A DNA stretch of 11,368 bases from Bacteroidetes bacterium QS_8_68_15 (lineage in GTDB: Bacteria; Bacteroidota; Rhodothermia; Rhodothermales; Salinibacteraceae): the NCBI GenBank assembly GCA_003023245.1, contig PXTR01000048.1:1-11368 (forward strand), given 5' to 3'. Under the pieces are notes generated by a model, which made no database searches, was not told the origin of the DNA, and saw nothing but the letters and a program-made list of their open reading frames with translations. This document shows, piece by piece, positions 1-6,448 of this stretch; within the stretch, counting starts at the first letter, position 1; every line of letters begins with the position of its first letter. Made by a program: the position numbers and the translations under genes.

Positions 1-1768
1 GCACGGCTTCTTTCTCCTGCTCCTCCTCGGGGGCGGCGGCCGGAGGGGCCGCGTCCCCCCACTCGCTCGGAGGCGCGTGCTCTTCGACGGGCGGGACGTC
101 CTCCTCGTCAAGGAGCGACTCGGTTTCGAATAGTTCCGCTTCCTCGTCGGGCGTACTCGCTTCGGGAGCAGCGTCCGGCTCGGGCGCCGCGGCGTCGCCG
201 CGTGCGCCGACCGCTTCGGGCGTGTCGGCGTCAGCAAAGAGCGCGGTTTCTTCCTCGGGCTTTTCGGGAACGGCTTCCGGCTCGTTCTCAGCAGTCGGGT
301 CGTCCTCGGCGGGCGTTTCCTCCTCGCCCGGAACCGCTGCTCTCGCAAAGCCTTCCTCCTCGGCGATTTCTTCGTCGGCGGCGGAGGCCGCGGCGGCAAC
401 AGCGCCGGAGTCTTCGTCCTCACCGGAGTCTTCGTGCTCTTCGGCCGTCGGCGGCGGCTCTTCTTCTTCGGCCCGGCCTTCTGCTTCGGCCGGCGTTTCC
501 TCCTCCCCCTTTTTTTCTTCTTCTTCTTTTTCCGCGCGCGCTTCGGGCGCAGGGAGCTCGCTTTCGTCGAGTGGCGTGAGCGTGCCGACGGTGCCGATGG
601 GCGTGCCGTCCTCACCGGTGATCAGGCGGGCGCGGAACTGCATGGGCGCCTCGCGTCCGTCCTCGGTGAGAACGCGCGCCCGGTGGCGCAGCAGGTTCTG
701 TCGGCGTTGCAAGAGCGGCGCAAACGCCTGCAAGCTCTCCACCCGGTCCTTCGGGTGGACGTAGTGCAGCAGCGACTCGCCGACGGTCTCCTCCGCCGAA
801 AAGCCCGTCAGCTCCTCCCAGGCGGAGCTGAGGAACGTCGCCTCCCCCTCCAGGTCCGTCTCGAAGACGATTTCCTGCATGTTTTCGACGAGCCGTTCGT
901 ACTGGCGGCCGCGCGTGCGGTCGGCCGCGTCGATCATGACGGCCATGCGCGCCTGCTGCCCGTCGTAGCGGATGGACTCCTCGCGCACCTCGACGCTCAT
1001 CGGCGTGCCGTCGCTGCGGACGTGGCGCGCGGTAAACGGCGCGGTGCCTTCGAGCGTGCGGTCGGCGTGGTCCTCCAGCGAGGCGGGCGCGACGAGGTCG
1101 GCGAGCGGGCGGCCGCGCAGCTCCTCTTCCGAGGCGTAGCCGTAGGTGCGGGCGGCCGCGGCGTTGGCGTCGAGCAGGTCGAGGGTGTCGGCGTCGTAGA
1201 TGAGCGCCGGCTGCGGGTGGCCTTCGAAAAGCTTGCGGTACTGCGCCTCGGCGCTTCGCAGTTCGAACTGGCCGATGACCAGCTCGGCGAGGTCTTCCAG
1301 CAAGGCGCGCTGGGCCGCGTCGAAGACGCGCGGCTCGTAGTCGACGATGCAAAGCGTGCCGATCATCACCCCGTCGGGCGTGCGCAGCGGGGCGCCGGCG
1401 TAGAAGCGCCAGCCCTCGTCGGTGACGAGCGGGTTGGCGGAGAACCGCTCGTCCTGCGTGGCATCCTCGATGACGAGGGTGTCCTCCTGGTGCACCGCAT
1501 GAGCGCAGAAGGAGACCTCGATGTCGGTCTCGCGCTGGTCGTAGCCGAAGCAGGACTTAAACCACTGACGCTCGGTGTCGAGCAGCGTGATCAGCGCCGT
1601 CGGCACGTCGCAAACCTGCGCCACCAGGCGCGTGATCTGGTCGAAATTGCGCTCCGGGGCCGTGTCGAGAATGTGGTAGCGGCGAAGCGCCTCCTGGCGT
1701 TCGGAGGCGTGTTCGAGCGCGGGCGCCCCCTCAAAATCGCGGGGCGTCGTCGAATCGCTGGGCTCCAT
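1..1768 (-). CDS. GAF-PAS-PAS sensory protein, probable hybrid/histidine kinase (C-terminus beyond window)
   Basis: Reading leftward from the ATG at 1768, the frame stays open for 589 codons to the window edge, so the C-terminus is missing. Residues about 25-168 form a GAF domain of the type heading many Bacteroidota sensor kinases, with a Leu-Asp-Thr-Ala-Pro-Glu-Arg start and a Cys-Ala-His core at 88-90. Two PAS domains follow, about 173-285 (Tyr-Arg-Lys-Leu-Phe-Glu-Gly start) and 290-400 (ends Gly-Thr-Val-Gly-Thr-Leu-Thr). Residues 403-589 are a low-complexity linker, well over a third Glu/Asp by hand count, rich in Ala and Pro. No transmembrane segment is visible, so it is probably cytosolic. 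The output domain is not seen; a histidine kinase is the usual partner of this order, but a diguanylate cyclase or other output is possible. No Shine-Dalgarno precedes the ATG. It is divergent from the response regulator gene. Confidence 0.85.
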   Translation of the reverse strand, partial: MEPSDSTTPRDFEGAPALEHASERQEALRRYHILDTAPERNFDQITRLVAQVCDVPTALITLLDTERQWFKSCFGYDQRETDIEVSFCAHAVHQEDTLVIEDATQDERFSANPLVTDEGWRFYAGAPLRTPDGVMIGTLCIVDYEPRVFDAAQRALLEDLAELVIGQFELRSAEAQYRKLFEGHPQPALIYDADTLDLLDANAAAARTYGYASEEELRGRPLADLVAPASLEDHADRTLEGTAPFTARHVRSDGTPMSVEVREESIRYDGQQARMAVMIDAADRTRGRQYERLVENMQEIVFETDLEGEATFLSSAWEELTGFSAEETVGESLLHYVHPKDRVESLQAFAPLLQRRQNLLRHRARVLTEDGREAPMQFRARLITGEDGTPIGTVGTLTPLDESELPAPEARAEKEEEEKKGEEETPAEAEGRAEEEEPPPTAEEHEDSGEDEDSGAVAAAASAADEEIAEEEGFARAAVPGEEETPAEDDPTAENEPEAVPEKPEEETALFADADTPEAVGARGDAAAPEPDAAPEASTPDEEAELFETESLLDEEDVPPVEEHAPPSEWGDAAPPAAAPEEEQEKEAV

Positions 1769-2200
1769 AGAGGCAAGCGCAAAGAAGTCGAAAGGAAATC
1801 ACGGACCGACGCCGCGGGGCGGGAAGTGCGCAGCGTGCGGACCCACCGCCGCCGCGGCTGCGAAAAGGCCGGTCGCCGGAGAAGACCGGTCGCGCTCCGG
1901 CACATCTGGAATAAAGAGGCGTTCGGAGAGCGCGAAGGAGAGGCGGAAAACAATTTACAAAAAATGCACCGCCGGCATAAAAAACAAGGGGCGTGCCGAT
2001 CTGCGTCTCGCCGAGGACCTCGCTCCGATAAGCTGTCGCGCCACGCTTAATAATGGGATAACACCGGGAAGGAAGCCGTTGCTTACCTTCAGAACGGTGA
2101 GCGGGCCTTCTTCCGCACGGGGCCTTTTCCGAACGATCCGACCTGCGCGGGAAGATCCTACCGGCCGCCCTTTTCGCTTTTTCCCAGACCGGACGCGCTC
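1769..2200. other. Divergent intergenic region, sensor gene / response regulator gene
   Basis: This 432-base gap should hold the promoters of both flanking genes. It includes the only AT-rich patches nearby: 1948-1988 (A-rich on the plus strand, T-rich on the minus strand) and 2047-2060 (TTAATAATGGGATA). No convincing -35/-10 pair was found in either. Two small structures are visible. One is a 6-bp inverted repeat CCGGTC/GACCGG at 1869-1874/1884-1889, which would lie in the leader of the minus-strand sensor gene. The other is a direct repeat GGGCCTT at 2103-2109 and 2120-2126, each copy followed by TTCCG, 17 bp apart start to start, and about 75 bases before the regulator ATG. No coding signal was recognised. 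Confidence 0.5.
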
Positions 2201-2965
2201 ATGACTGACGCCTCGACCTCTCCCTCTGTCGCCGCCGACGACAGCGGCGCCGCCGAGGAGCCGACCTCGACCGACGCCCCGCTGGTGCTCATCGTCGACG
2301 ACGAGGACGACATTCTCGACCTCTTGAAGTACAACCTTCAGCAGGAAGGCTTCCGCACGCGCCTGGCGCGCGATGGCCACGAGGCGCTCGAAGCGGCGGG
2401 CCGCCAGATCCCCGCCCTGATCATCCTCGACATCATGATGCCGGAGATGGACGGGATCGAGACGTGCCGCCGCCTGCGCGAGGACGCGCACCTGCGCACC
2501 GTCCCGATCCTGATGCTGACCGCGCGCACCGAGGAGGAGGCGCAGATCGAGAGCCTCGACACGGGAGCGGACATCTACCTCGCCAAGCCCGTCTCGGTGC
2601 CGGTGATCGTCAGCCAGACCAAGGCGCTGCTGCGCACCGCGCGCCGCAGCGAAACCCCGCCGGACCGCCTCGCGGTGCACGACCTTACGATCGACCGCGA
2701 CCGCTACCTCGTTTTTCAGCATGGCGACGGCGACGACGGGCAAACCGAGCAGAAGCTGCCGCGCAAAGAGTTCGAACTGCTCTACTTTCTGGCCTCCCAC
2801 CCCGGGAAGGTGTTCAGTCGCCAGGAGATCCTCGACGAGGTGTGGGGCAGGGACGTCTACGTCGTGCATCGGACCGTCGACGTGCACGTCCGCAAGATTC
2901 GCGGCAGGATCGGCTCGGACTACATCGAGACGGTCAAGGGCGTGGGGTACAAGTTCCGGGAGTGA
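2201..2965 (+). CDS. OmpR/PhoB-family response regulator
   Basis: This is a 254-residue DNA-binding response regulator of a two-component system. Residues 28-145 are the receiver domain: acidic pair Asp33-Asp34, phospho-acceptor Asp77 in Leu-Asp-Ile-Met-Met-Pro, Thr107 and Lys129 (followed by Pro130). After a short linker, residues about 155-254 form an OmpR/PhoB winged helix, with Lys-Glu-Phe-Glu-Leu-Leu near 172, the recognition region Arg-Thr-Val-Asp-Val-His-Val-Arg-Lys-Ile and the closing Val-Gly-Tyr-Lys-Phe. The first 27 residues are a Ser/Asp/Glu-rich extension absent from typical PhoB proteins, but its codons use G/C at third positions like the rest. The histidine kinase gene follows 168 bases downstream and is the likely phosphodonor. 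Similarity is closest to PhoB/PhoP phosphate regulators, but no pst or phoU gene is present, so the stimulus is not established. Confidence 0.93.
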   Translation: MTDASTSPSVAADDSGAAEEPTSTDAPLVLIVDDEDDILDLLKYNLQQEGFRTRLARDGHEALEAAGRQIPALIILDIMMPEMDGIETCRRLREDAHLRTVPILMLTARTEEEAQIESLDTGADIYLAKPVSVPVIVSQTKALLRTARRSETPPDRLAVHDLTIDRDRYLVFQHGDGDDGQTEQKLPRKEFELLYFLASHPGKVFSRQEILDEVWGRDVYVVHRTVDVHVRKIRGRIGSDYIETVKGVGYKFRE

Positions 2966-3062
2966 GGCGTGAGGCAGTCCGCCCTCGATTGCTTCCTGGC
3001 AACGCCATTCAGAAAGCGCTGCCCCTCGAATGCTCTTTCAGCGTTCGTGACATAGCAGCCTT

Positions 3063-3087
3063 ACGAAATACGCAATACGAAATACGC
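3063..3087 (+). repeat. 7-bp tandem repeat, unit ACGMAAT, about 3.5 copies
   Basis: The units ACGAAAT, ACGCAAT and ACGAAAT follow each other, then a partial ACGC. They lie in the AT-richer 168-base gap between the response regulator and histidine kinase genes, 47 bases before the kinase start. The function is unknown. Either an interspersed intergenic repeat or a promoter-proximal element would fit. Confidence 0.7.
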
Positions 3088-3133
3088 TTCCCACGGGCGG
3101 TCTCGCTGCGCTCGGCAAATATCTTTTCCCGAA

Positions 3134-4360
3134 ATGGCTCTGCACCGACTGTCGGCAAAAGGGGCGCTCGTCGTCGCGGGGGCGGCGGGCCTGGCGTGGA
3201 CGGGCGCGAGCCTGACGGGCGGGGCGTGGGGCTGGGCGGTTCCCGTGGCCGCCGCGCTGGGGGCCGCCGCCTACGTCGCCGCGCGGCGCCTGACGGGCGA
3301 GCGGCTGGAGGCGGTGCGCGCGCTTCTGCACCGCCTGCGCGCGTTCGACTTCGAGGGACTGGGCGAGGATGAAGACGGCGGCGGCGCCCCCTCCGGCGAT
3401 GCGCCAGCGGCCGAATACGACGACGACGACGACGATCGCGGCAGCGACGACGACGCACGCGCGGATGTCTCCCTCCGCCGTGACGAGGTGGACGCGCTCC
3501 TGGTGGAGGCGCGCCGCACCGGGCGCGTGCTGGCCGATCGCATGCGCGAGCTTCGCAAGATGGAAAACTACCGGCGCGAGTTCATCGGCAATGTCTCGCA
3601 CGAGCTCAAGACGCCGATTTTTTCGATCCAGGGCTTTGCCGAGACGCTCCAGGGGGGCGCGCTCGAAGACGAAGATGTGCGCGGCTCCTTCGTCGAGAAG
3701 ATTCTCCACAACGCCGACCGCCTGCGCCACCTCGCGCGCGACCTCGCCGAGATTGCCCGCATCGAAACCGGCGAGCTCGAAATGACCGTCACGACCTTTC
3801 CGCTCGGGCCGCTGGTCGAGGAGGTAACCGAGTCGCTCGGCCCGGTGGCCGACGAGAAGGAGGTGGCGCTGAGCGAGCGCTTGCCGGAGGGCCTCCCGCG
3901 CGTGCGCGGCGACCGCGATCGTCTGCGGCAGGTGCTGTCCAACCTCGTCGACAACGCCGTCAAGTACAACACCGAAGGCGGCGCCGTGGAGGTGGCCGCG
4001 CGGCGCATGCCCGGCGGCGACGTGAAAGTGTACGTCGTCGACGACGGGGTGGGGGTGGAACCGGAGCACGTCGAGCGCCTCACCGAGCGCTTCTACCGCG
4101 TCGACCAGAGCCGCTCGCGCCAGCAGGGCGGCACCGGGCTGGGACTGGCCATCGTCAAGCATATCCTGGGCGCGCATGGCAGCAAGCTGAGCGTGTCGAG
4201 CAGCCCCGGTCACGGGTCGACGTTTGGCTTCGTGCTGGCGGCGGCGTCCGGGTCCGGGAGTGCGGGGGTTCGGGAGAATGGCAGTGGGGACAAGCCGGCC
4301 CAACGTGGAGAGCGGGAAACCAGCCCCGCGAACGATGAGCGGGAAATAACACCGCGGTGA
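3134..4360 (+). CDS. Membrane sensor histidine kinase (PhoR-like catalytic core)
   Basis: This is a 408-residue kinase, the probable partner of the response regulator just upstream. Two hydrophobic stretches, about 9-29 and 33-50, are separated by only a few residues, so almost no extracytoplasmic sensor domain exists. Residues 76-112 are an acidic linker with six consecutive Asp (96-101, encoded by a GAC microsatellite at 3419-3436). No PAS or convincing HAMP domain is seen before the catalytic core. The HisKA helix contains Asn-Val-Ser-His-Glu-Leu-Lys-Thr-Pro with phospho-acceptor His156. The HATPase domain has its N box around Asn274, a G1 motif Asp-Asp-Gly-Val-Gly at 303-307, an F box Glu-Arg-Phe-Tyr-Arg-Val-Asp at 318-324 and a G2 motif Gly-Gly-Thr-Gly-Leu-Gly-Leu at 332-338. 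About 38 polar residues follow the fold and look disordered. The stop codon overlaps an in-frame GTG of the pdxH frame. Confidence 0.93.
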   Translation: MALHRLSAKGALVVAGAAGLAWTGASLTGGAWGWAVPVAAALGAAAYVAARRLTGERLEAVRALLHRLRAFDFEGLGEDEDGGGAPSGDAPAAEYDDDDDDRGSDDDARADVSLRRDEVDALLVEARRTGRVLADRMRELRKMENYRREFIGNVSHELKTPIFSIQGFAETLQGGALEDEDVRGSFVEKILHNADRLRHLARDLAEIARIETGELEMTVTTFPLGPLVEEVTESLGPVADEKEVALSERLPEGLPRVRGDRDRLRQVLSNLVDNAVKYNTEGGAVEVAARRMPGGDVKVYVVDDGVGVEPEHVERLTERFYRVDQSRSRQQGGTGLGLAIVKHILGAHGSKLSVSSSPGHGSTFGFVLAAASGSGSAGVRENGSGDKPAQRGERETSPANDEREITPR

Positions 4361-4407
4361 GGCGTACGCCCTCGCGCGCGCTCGATTTCCCGTGCTCGCA
4401 CTTCCCG

Positions 4408-5028
4408 ATGCTTCCGTCTTTCCCGCCTGCTCCGTACGCGCTTTTCGAGACGTGGCATCGCGCCGCTGAAGAGCATGAGCATATCCGATACGCCGGCGCA
4501 ATGTGCCTCTCTACCGTCGCTGCCGACGGCGGCCCCGACGGGCGCATCGTCCTGCTGCACGCGGCCGACGCCGGACGCGGGTTCGCCTTCTTTACTGACG
4601 TGCGGTCGGCGAAGGGACGGGCGCTGGCGGATGACCCGCGCGTGGCGCTCACCTTCTACTGGGGCCCGTTGGAGCGGCAGGTGCGCGTGCAGGGGCGCGC
4701 CGCGCTTTCTTCCGAGGCCGAAGCGGACCGTTTTTTCGAGAAGCGCCCGCGCCGCAGCCGGCTTACGGCCTGGGCTTCGGAGCAGAGCCGCCCGCTCAGC
4801 GAGGATGTAGCGGCAGCGGCAGCGTTGGAGGAGCAGATGGCAGCGCTACGCGAGCGATTCGCGGGTCGCGCGTCGATTCCGCGCCCGCCGCACTGGAAGG
4901 CCTACCGCGTGCGGCCGCGCCGGGTCGCGTTCTGGGAGGCGAAGGCGCAACGCTTGCACACGCGCGTCGAGTATGCGCGAGACGCCGACGCCGCGTCGGG
5001 CTGGACGAAGCGCCGCCTGGCGCCGTAG
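4408..5028 (+). CDS. pdxH: Pyridoxamine 5'-phosphate oxidase family protein (PdxH-type)
   Basis: PdxH is an FMN enzyme oxidising pyridoxine/pyridoxamine 5'-phosphate to pyridoxal 5'-phosphate. The 206-residue protein aligns by eye with E. coli PdxH from Leu-Phe-Glu-x-Trp (12-16) to the C-terminal Arg-Leu-Ala-Pro. Retained features include Arg-Ile-Val-Leu-Leu (46-50), Leu-Glu-Arg-Gln-Val (88-92), Arg113, Ser117, Gln126, Trp176, and Arg182/His184 (equivalent to E. coli Arg197/His199). Departures are His51 where E. coli has Lys72, Phe109 for Tyr129, Ala68 for Arg88, and no N-terminal lid segment with the Arg14/Tyr17 motif. The ATG at 4408 is preferred because the homologous region begins just after it. 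An in-frame GTG at 4357, overlapping the kinase stop, would add 17 unfamiliar residues and suggests possible coupling. Neither start has a clear Shine-Dalgarno. A related flavin oxidase with another substrate is an alternative. Confidence 0.87.
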   Translation: MLPSFPPAPYALFETWHRAAEEHEHIRYAGAMCLSTVAADGGPDGRIVLLHAADAGRGFAFFTDVRSAKGRALADDPRVALTFYWGPLERQVRVQGRAALSSEAEADRFFEKRPRRSRLTAWASEQSRPLSEDVAAAAALEEQMAALRERFAGRASIPRPPHWKAYRVRPRRVAFWEAKAQRLHTRVEYARDADAASGWTKRRLAP

Positions 5029-5058
5029 GCGCGTGCAGAAGCTATGCATACCGGCCGC

Positions 5059-5289
5059 TCACCGAAACAACCGCCAGAGCACGTTGACCACCAGCGTCAA
5101 GACGAGGCTCACCAGCAGCATCGTCGTGAGGGGGACGTAGACGTGCGCGTTGCCGCTGTCGCTGCTCCACGAGAAATCGCCCGGCAGATGGCCGAGCGGG
5201 AGCCCCGTGCGCGAACCGAGCCACAGGAGGGCGCCGAGGGCCGCGAGGCCCAGCCCAGCGAAAATAAGCGTGCGGGCGAGCGTGTTCAT
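5059..5289 (-). CDS. DUF2905 family small membrane protein
   Basis: This 76-residue protein has two hydrophobic helices, about 7-25 and 52-73. They are joined by a loop with Leu-Pro-Gly-Asp-Phe near 35-39 and a Tyr-Val-Pro-Leu-Thr-Thr motif at the start of the second helix. That pattern is characteristic of the DUF2905 family, whose function is unknown. Its ATG (5289-5287) overlaps the stop of the upstream dehydrogenase gene in an ATGA arrangement, so the two are probably translationally coupled. The gene ends 30 bases from the convergent pdxH stop; no clear hairpin terminator was identified in that short gap. Confidence 0.85.
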   Translation of the reverse strand: MNTLARTLIFAGLGLAALGALLWLGSRTGLPLGHLPGDFSWSSDSGNAHVYVPLTTMLLVSLVLTLVVNVLWRLFR

Positions 5290-6293
5290 TCGTCGTCTTC
5301 GACGGTCGGGCGGTCGGCGTCGCAGAGGTGGTCGAGCATGTCGTCCACCGTTGCGTCCAAGTCGTAGCGCGGCTGCCAGCCCCAGTCGTCGCGGGCGGGC
5401 CGGTCATGGACGGCGGCAGGCCAGGAGTCGGCAATCTGCTGGCGCTCGGGGTCGGGGGCGAATCGGCAGTCGAAGCCGGCAGGGGCGCGCTCCGCGAGGG
5501 CCTCGGCCAGCGCGGAGGCGGAGAAACTGAGCGCGCCGACGTTGTAGCTGGTGCGCACCGAGAGCGTCTCGGCGGGGGCGTCCATTACTCTGAGCGCGGC
5601 GCGGAGCGCATCGTGCATGTACATCATGGGGAGACGGGTCTGCGGCTCGACGAAGCAGTCGTAGGCACGCCCCGCCGCGGCGGCGAAGCACATCTCCGGG
5701 GCGTAGTCGGTGGTGCCGCCGCCGGGCGGGGCGGCGTGGCTGATGAGGCCGGGATAGCGCACGCTGCGCACGTCCACGCCGTATTTCCGGTGGTAATAGC
5801 GGCAGAGAAACTCGCCGCTCACTTTGGTCACGCCGTACATTGTCTGCGGGTCCAGCACCGCGCCCTGCTGCGGGGCCTCGGGGCCGGTGGCCGGGCCAAA
5901 GGCGGCAATCGAGCTGGGCCAGAAGACGCGCACGCTCGGGCGGCTCGCGTCGTCCTGCCCGAATTCGCGCGCGAGGTCGAGCACGTGCTTCAGCCCCGCC
6001 GTGTTGACGTCCCAGGCGCGGTCGGGCGCCGCTTCGCCGGTGGCCGAGAGCAGGCTCGCCAGGTGAAAGACCGCGTCGACGGCGTAGTCGCGCATCACGC
6101 GGGCCAGTGCCGCGCGGTCGCGCACGTCGAGCACTTCGTGCGGCCCCTGTTGCGCTCCAGGCGCGCCGTTGCGGGCGGGCGGGGCTTCGAGGTCCGCTCC
6201 GACAACGATCTCGGGACCGTCGCGCTCGCGTAGCGCCTCGACCAGCTCGCTACCGACCTGACCGTTGGCGCCGGTGACGAGCACGCGCTGCAT
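5286..6293 (-). CDS. NAD-dependent epimerase/dehydratase, probable L-threonine 3-dehydrogenase (epimerase type)
   Basis: This is an extended short-chain dehydrogenase of 335 residues. It begins with a Rossmann fold directly at the N-terminus (Val-Leu-Val-Thr-Gly-Ala-Asn-Gly-Gln-Val-Gly, 4-14) and has the catalytic pair Tyr153/Lys157 preceded by Pro-Ser-Ser-Ile-Ala-Ala-Phe-Gly (126-133). The Pro-Gln-Thr-Met-Tyr-Gly-Val-Thr-Lys motif, the Arg-Tyr-Pro-Gly-Leu-Ile-Ser stretch followed by Gly-Gly-Gly-Thr-Thr-Asp-Tyr-Ala, and Met-Tyr-Met-His-Asp-Ala match the epimerase-like L-threonine dehydrogenases of Flavobacteria and Thermoplasma. Those enzymes oxidise threonine to 2-amino-3-ketobutyrate using NAD. 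The ATG at 6293 is chosen because the Rossmann beta strand starts at residue 3; a TTG at 6335 would add 14 unneeded residues. No kbl-like ligase gene is adjacent in the window. A UDP-sugar epimerase is a less likely alternative. Confidence 0.88.
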   Translation of the reverse strand: MQRVLVTGANGQVGSELVEALRERDGPEIVVGADLEAPPARNGAPGAQQGPHEVLDVRDRAALARVMRDYAVDAVFHLASLLSATGEAAPDRAWDVNTAGLKHVLDLAREFGQDDASRPSVRVFWPSSIAAFGPATGPEAPQQGAVLDPQTMYGVTKVSGEFLCRYYHRKYGVDVRSVRYPGLISHAAPPGGGTTDYAPEMCFAAAAGRAYDCFVEPQTRLPMMYMHDALRAALRVMDAPAETLSVRTSYNVGALSFSASALAEALAERAPAGFDCRFAPDPERQQIADSWPAAVHDRPARDDWGWQPRYDLDATVDDMLDHLCDADRPTVEDDE

Positions 6294-6369
6294 CTCGGGG
6301 TAAGGGGGTTCGCAGAAGCGGCGGGCCGTGCTCAACCGCCGACGACGGACGGGGGTCCGGGCGGGAGAG

Positions 6370-6377
6370 CAATTTTA
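6370..6377 (-). promoter_or_regulatory. Possible -7 element (TAAAATTG) for the dehydrogenase operon
   Basis: On the minus strand TAAAATTG differs from the Bacteroidota -7 consensus TAnnTTTG at one defined position, and lies 76 bases upstream of the dehydrogenase ATG in the only AT-rich patch of this gap. No matching TTTG -33 element was found at the expected distance, so this is weak. Confidence 0.25.
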
Positions 6378-6392
6378 CCGGTTCGGTCATTG

Positions 6393-6422
6393 ATGGGTTG
6401 GGTCGTTGTCTGGTTGTCTGGT
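6393..6422 (+). repeat. Degenerate octamer repeat (TGGTTG core)
   Basis: With an 8-bp period the sequence reads ATGGGTTG, GGTCGTTG, TCTGGTTG, TCTGGT. It lies just downstream of the outer-membrane protein gene. A similar octamer array in opposite orientation covers the 5' end of the same gene. Confidence 0.55.
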
Positions 6423-6444
6423 GCAGCTTCAAGGCAACCAGCAA
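6406..6444. other. Inverted repeat downstream of the outer-membrane protein gene
   Basis: CTGGTTG (6410-6416) pairs with CAACCAG (6435-6441), and TTG/CAA extends the stem to about 10 bp across a one-base bulge, around an 18-base loop. It starts 5 bases after the stop codon of the minus-strand gene. No T-run follows on the minus strand, so it is not a classical intrinsic terminator; it could still protect a 3' end. Confidence 0.45.
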
Positions 6445-6448
6445 ACCA

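Noticed and set aside
434..2050. Long plus-strand open frame (538 codons) opposite the GAF-PAS gene
   Set aside because: It is antisense to a clearly recognisable GAF-PAS-PAS protein, is Arg/Val/Gly-rich without domains, and runs through the intergenic gap; GC-rich DNA gives such shadows.
2026..2060. Possible Pho box before the response regulator gene
   Set aside because: Only one CTGTC-like half-site is present, without the second direct repeat at the required spacing.
3038..4501. Long minus-strand open frame opposite the histidine kinase
   Set aside because: The plus strand encodes all kinase motifs in order; the minus-strand product has no recognisable motif.
5043..5050. Palindrome TATGCATA in the convergent pdxH/DUF2905 gap
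   Set aside because: Eight bases is short enough to be chance and no terminator features accompany it.
6406..6444. Intrinsic terminator after the outer-membrane protein gene
   Set aside because: The hairpin is AT/GC-mixed and is not followed by a T-run on the transcribed strand, so it is listed only as an inverted repeat.
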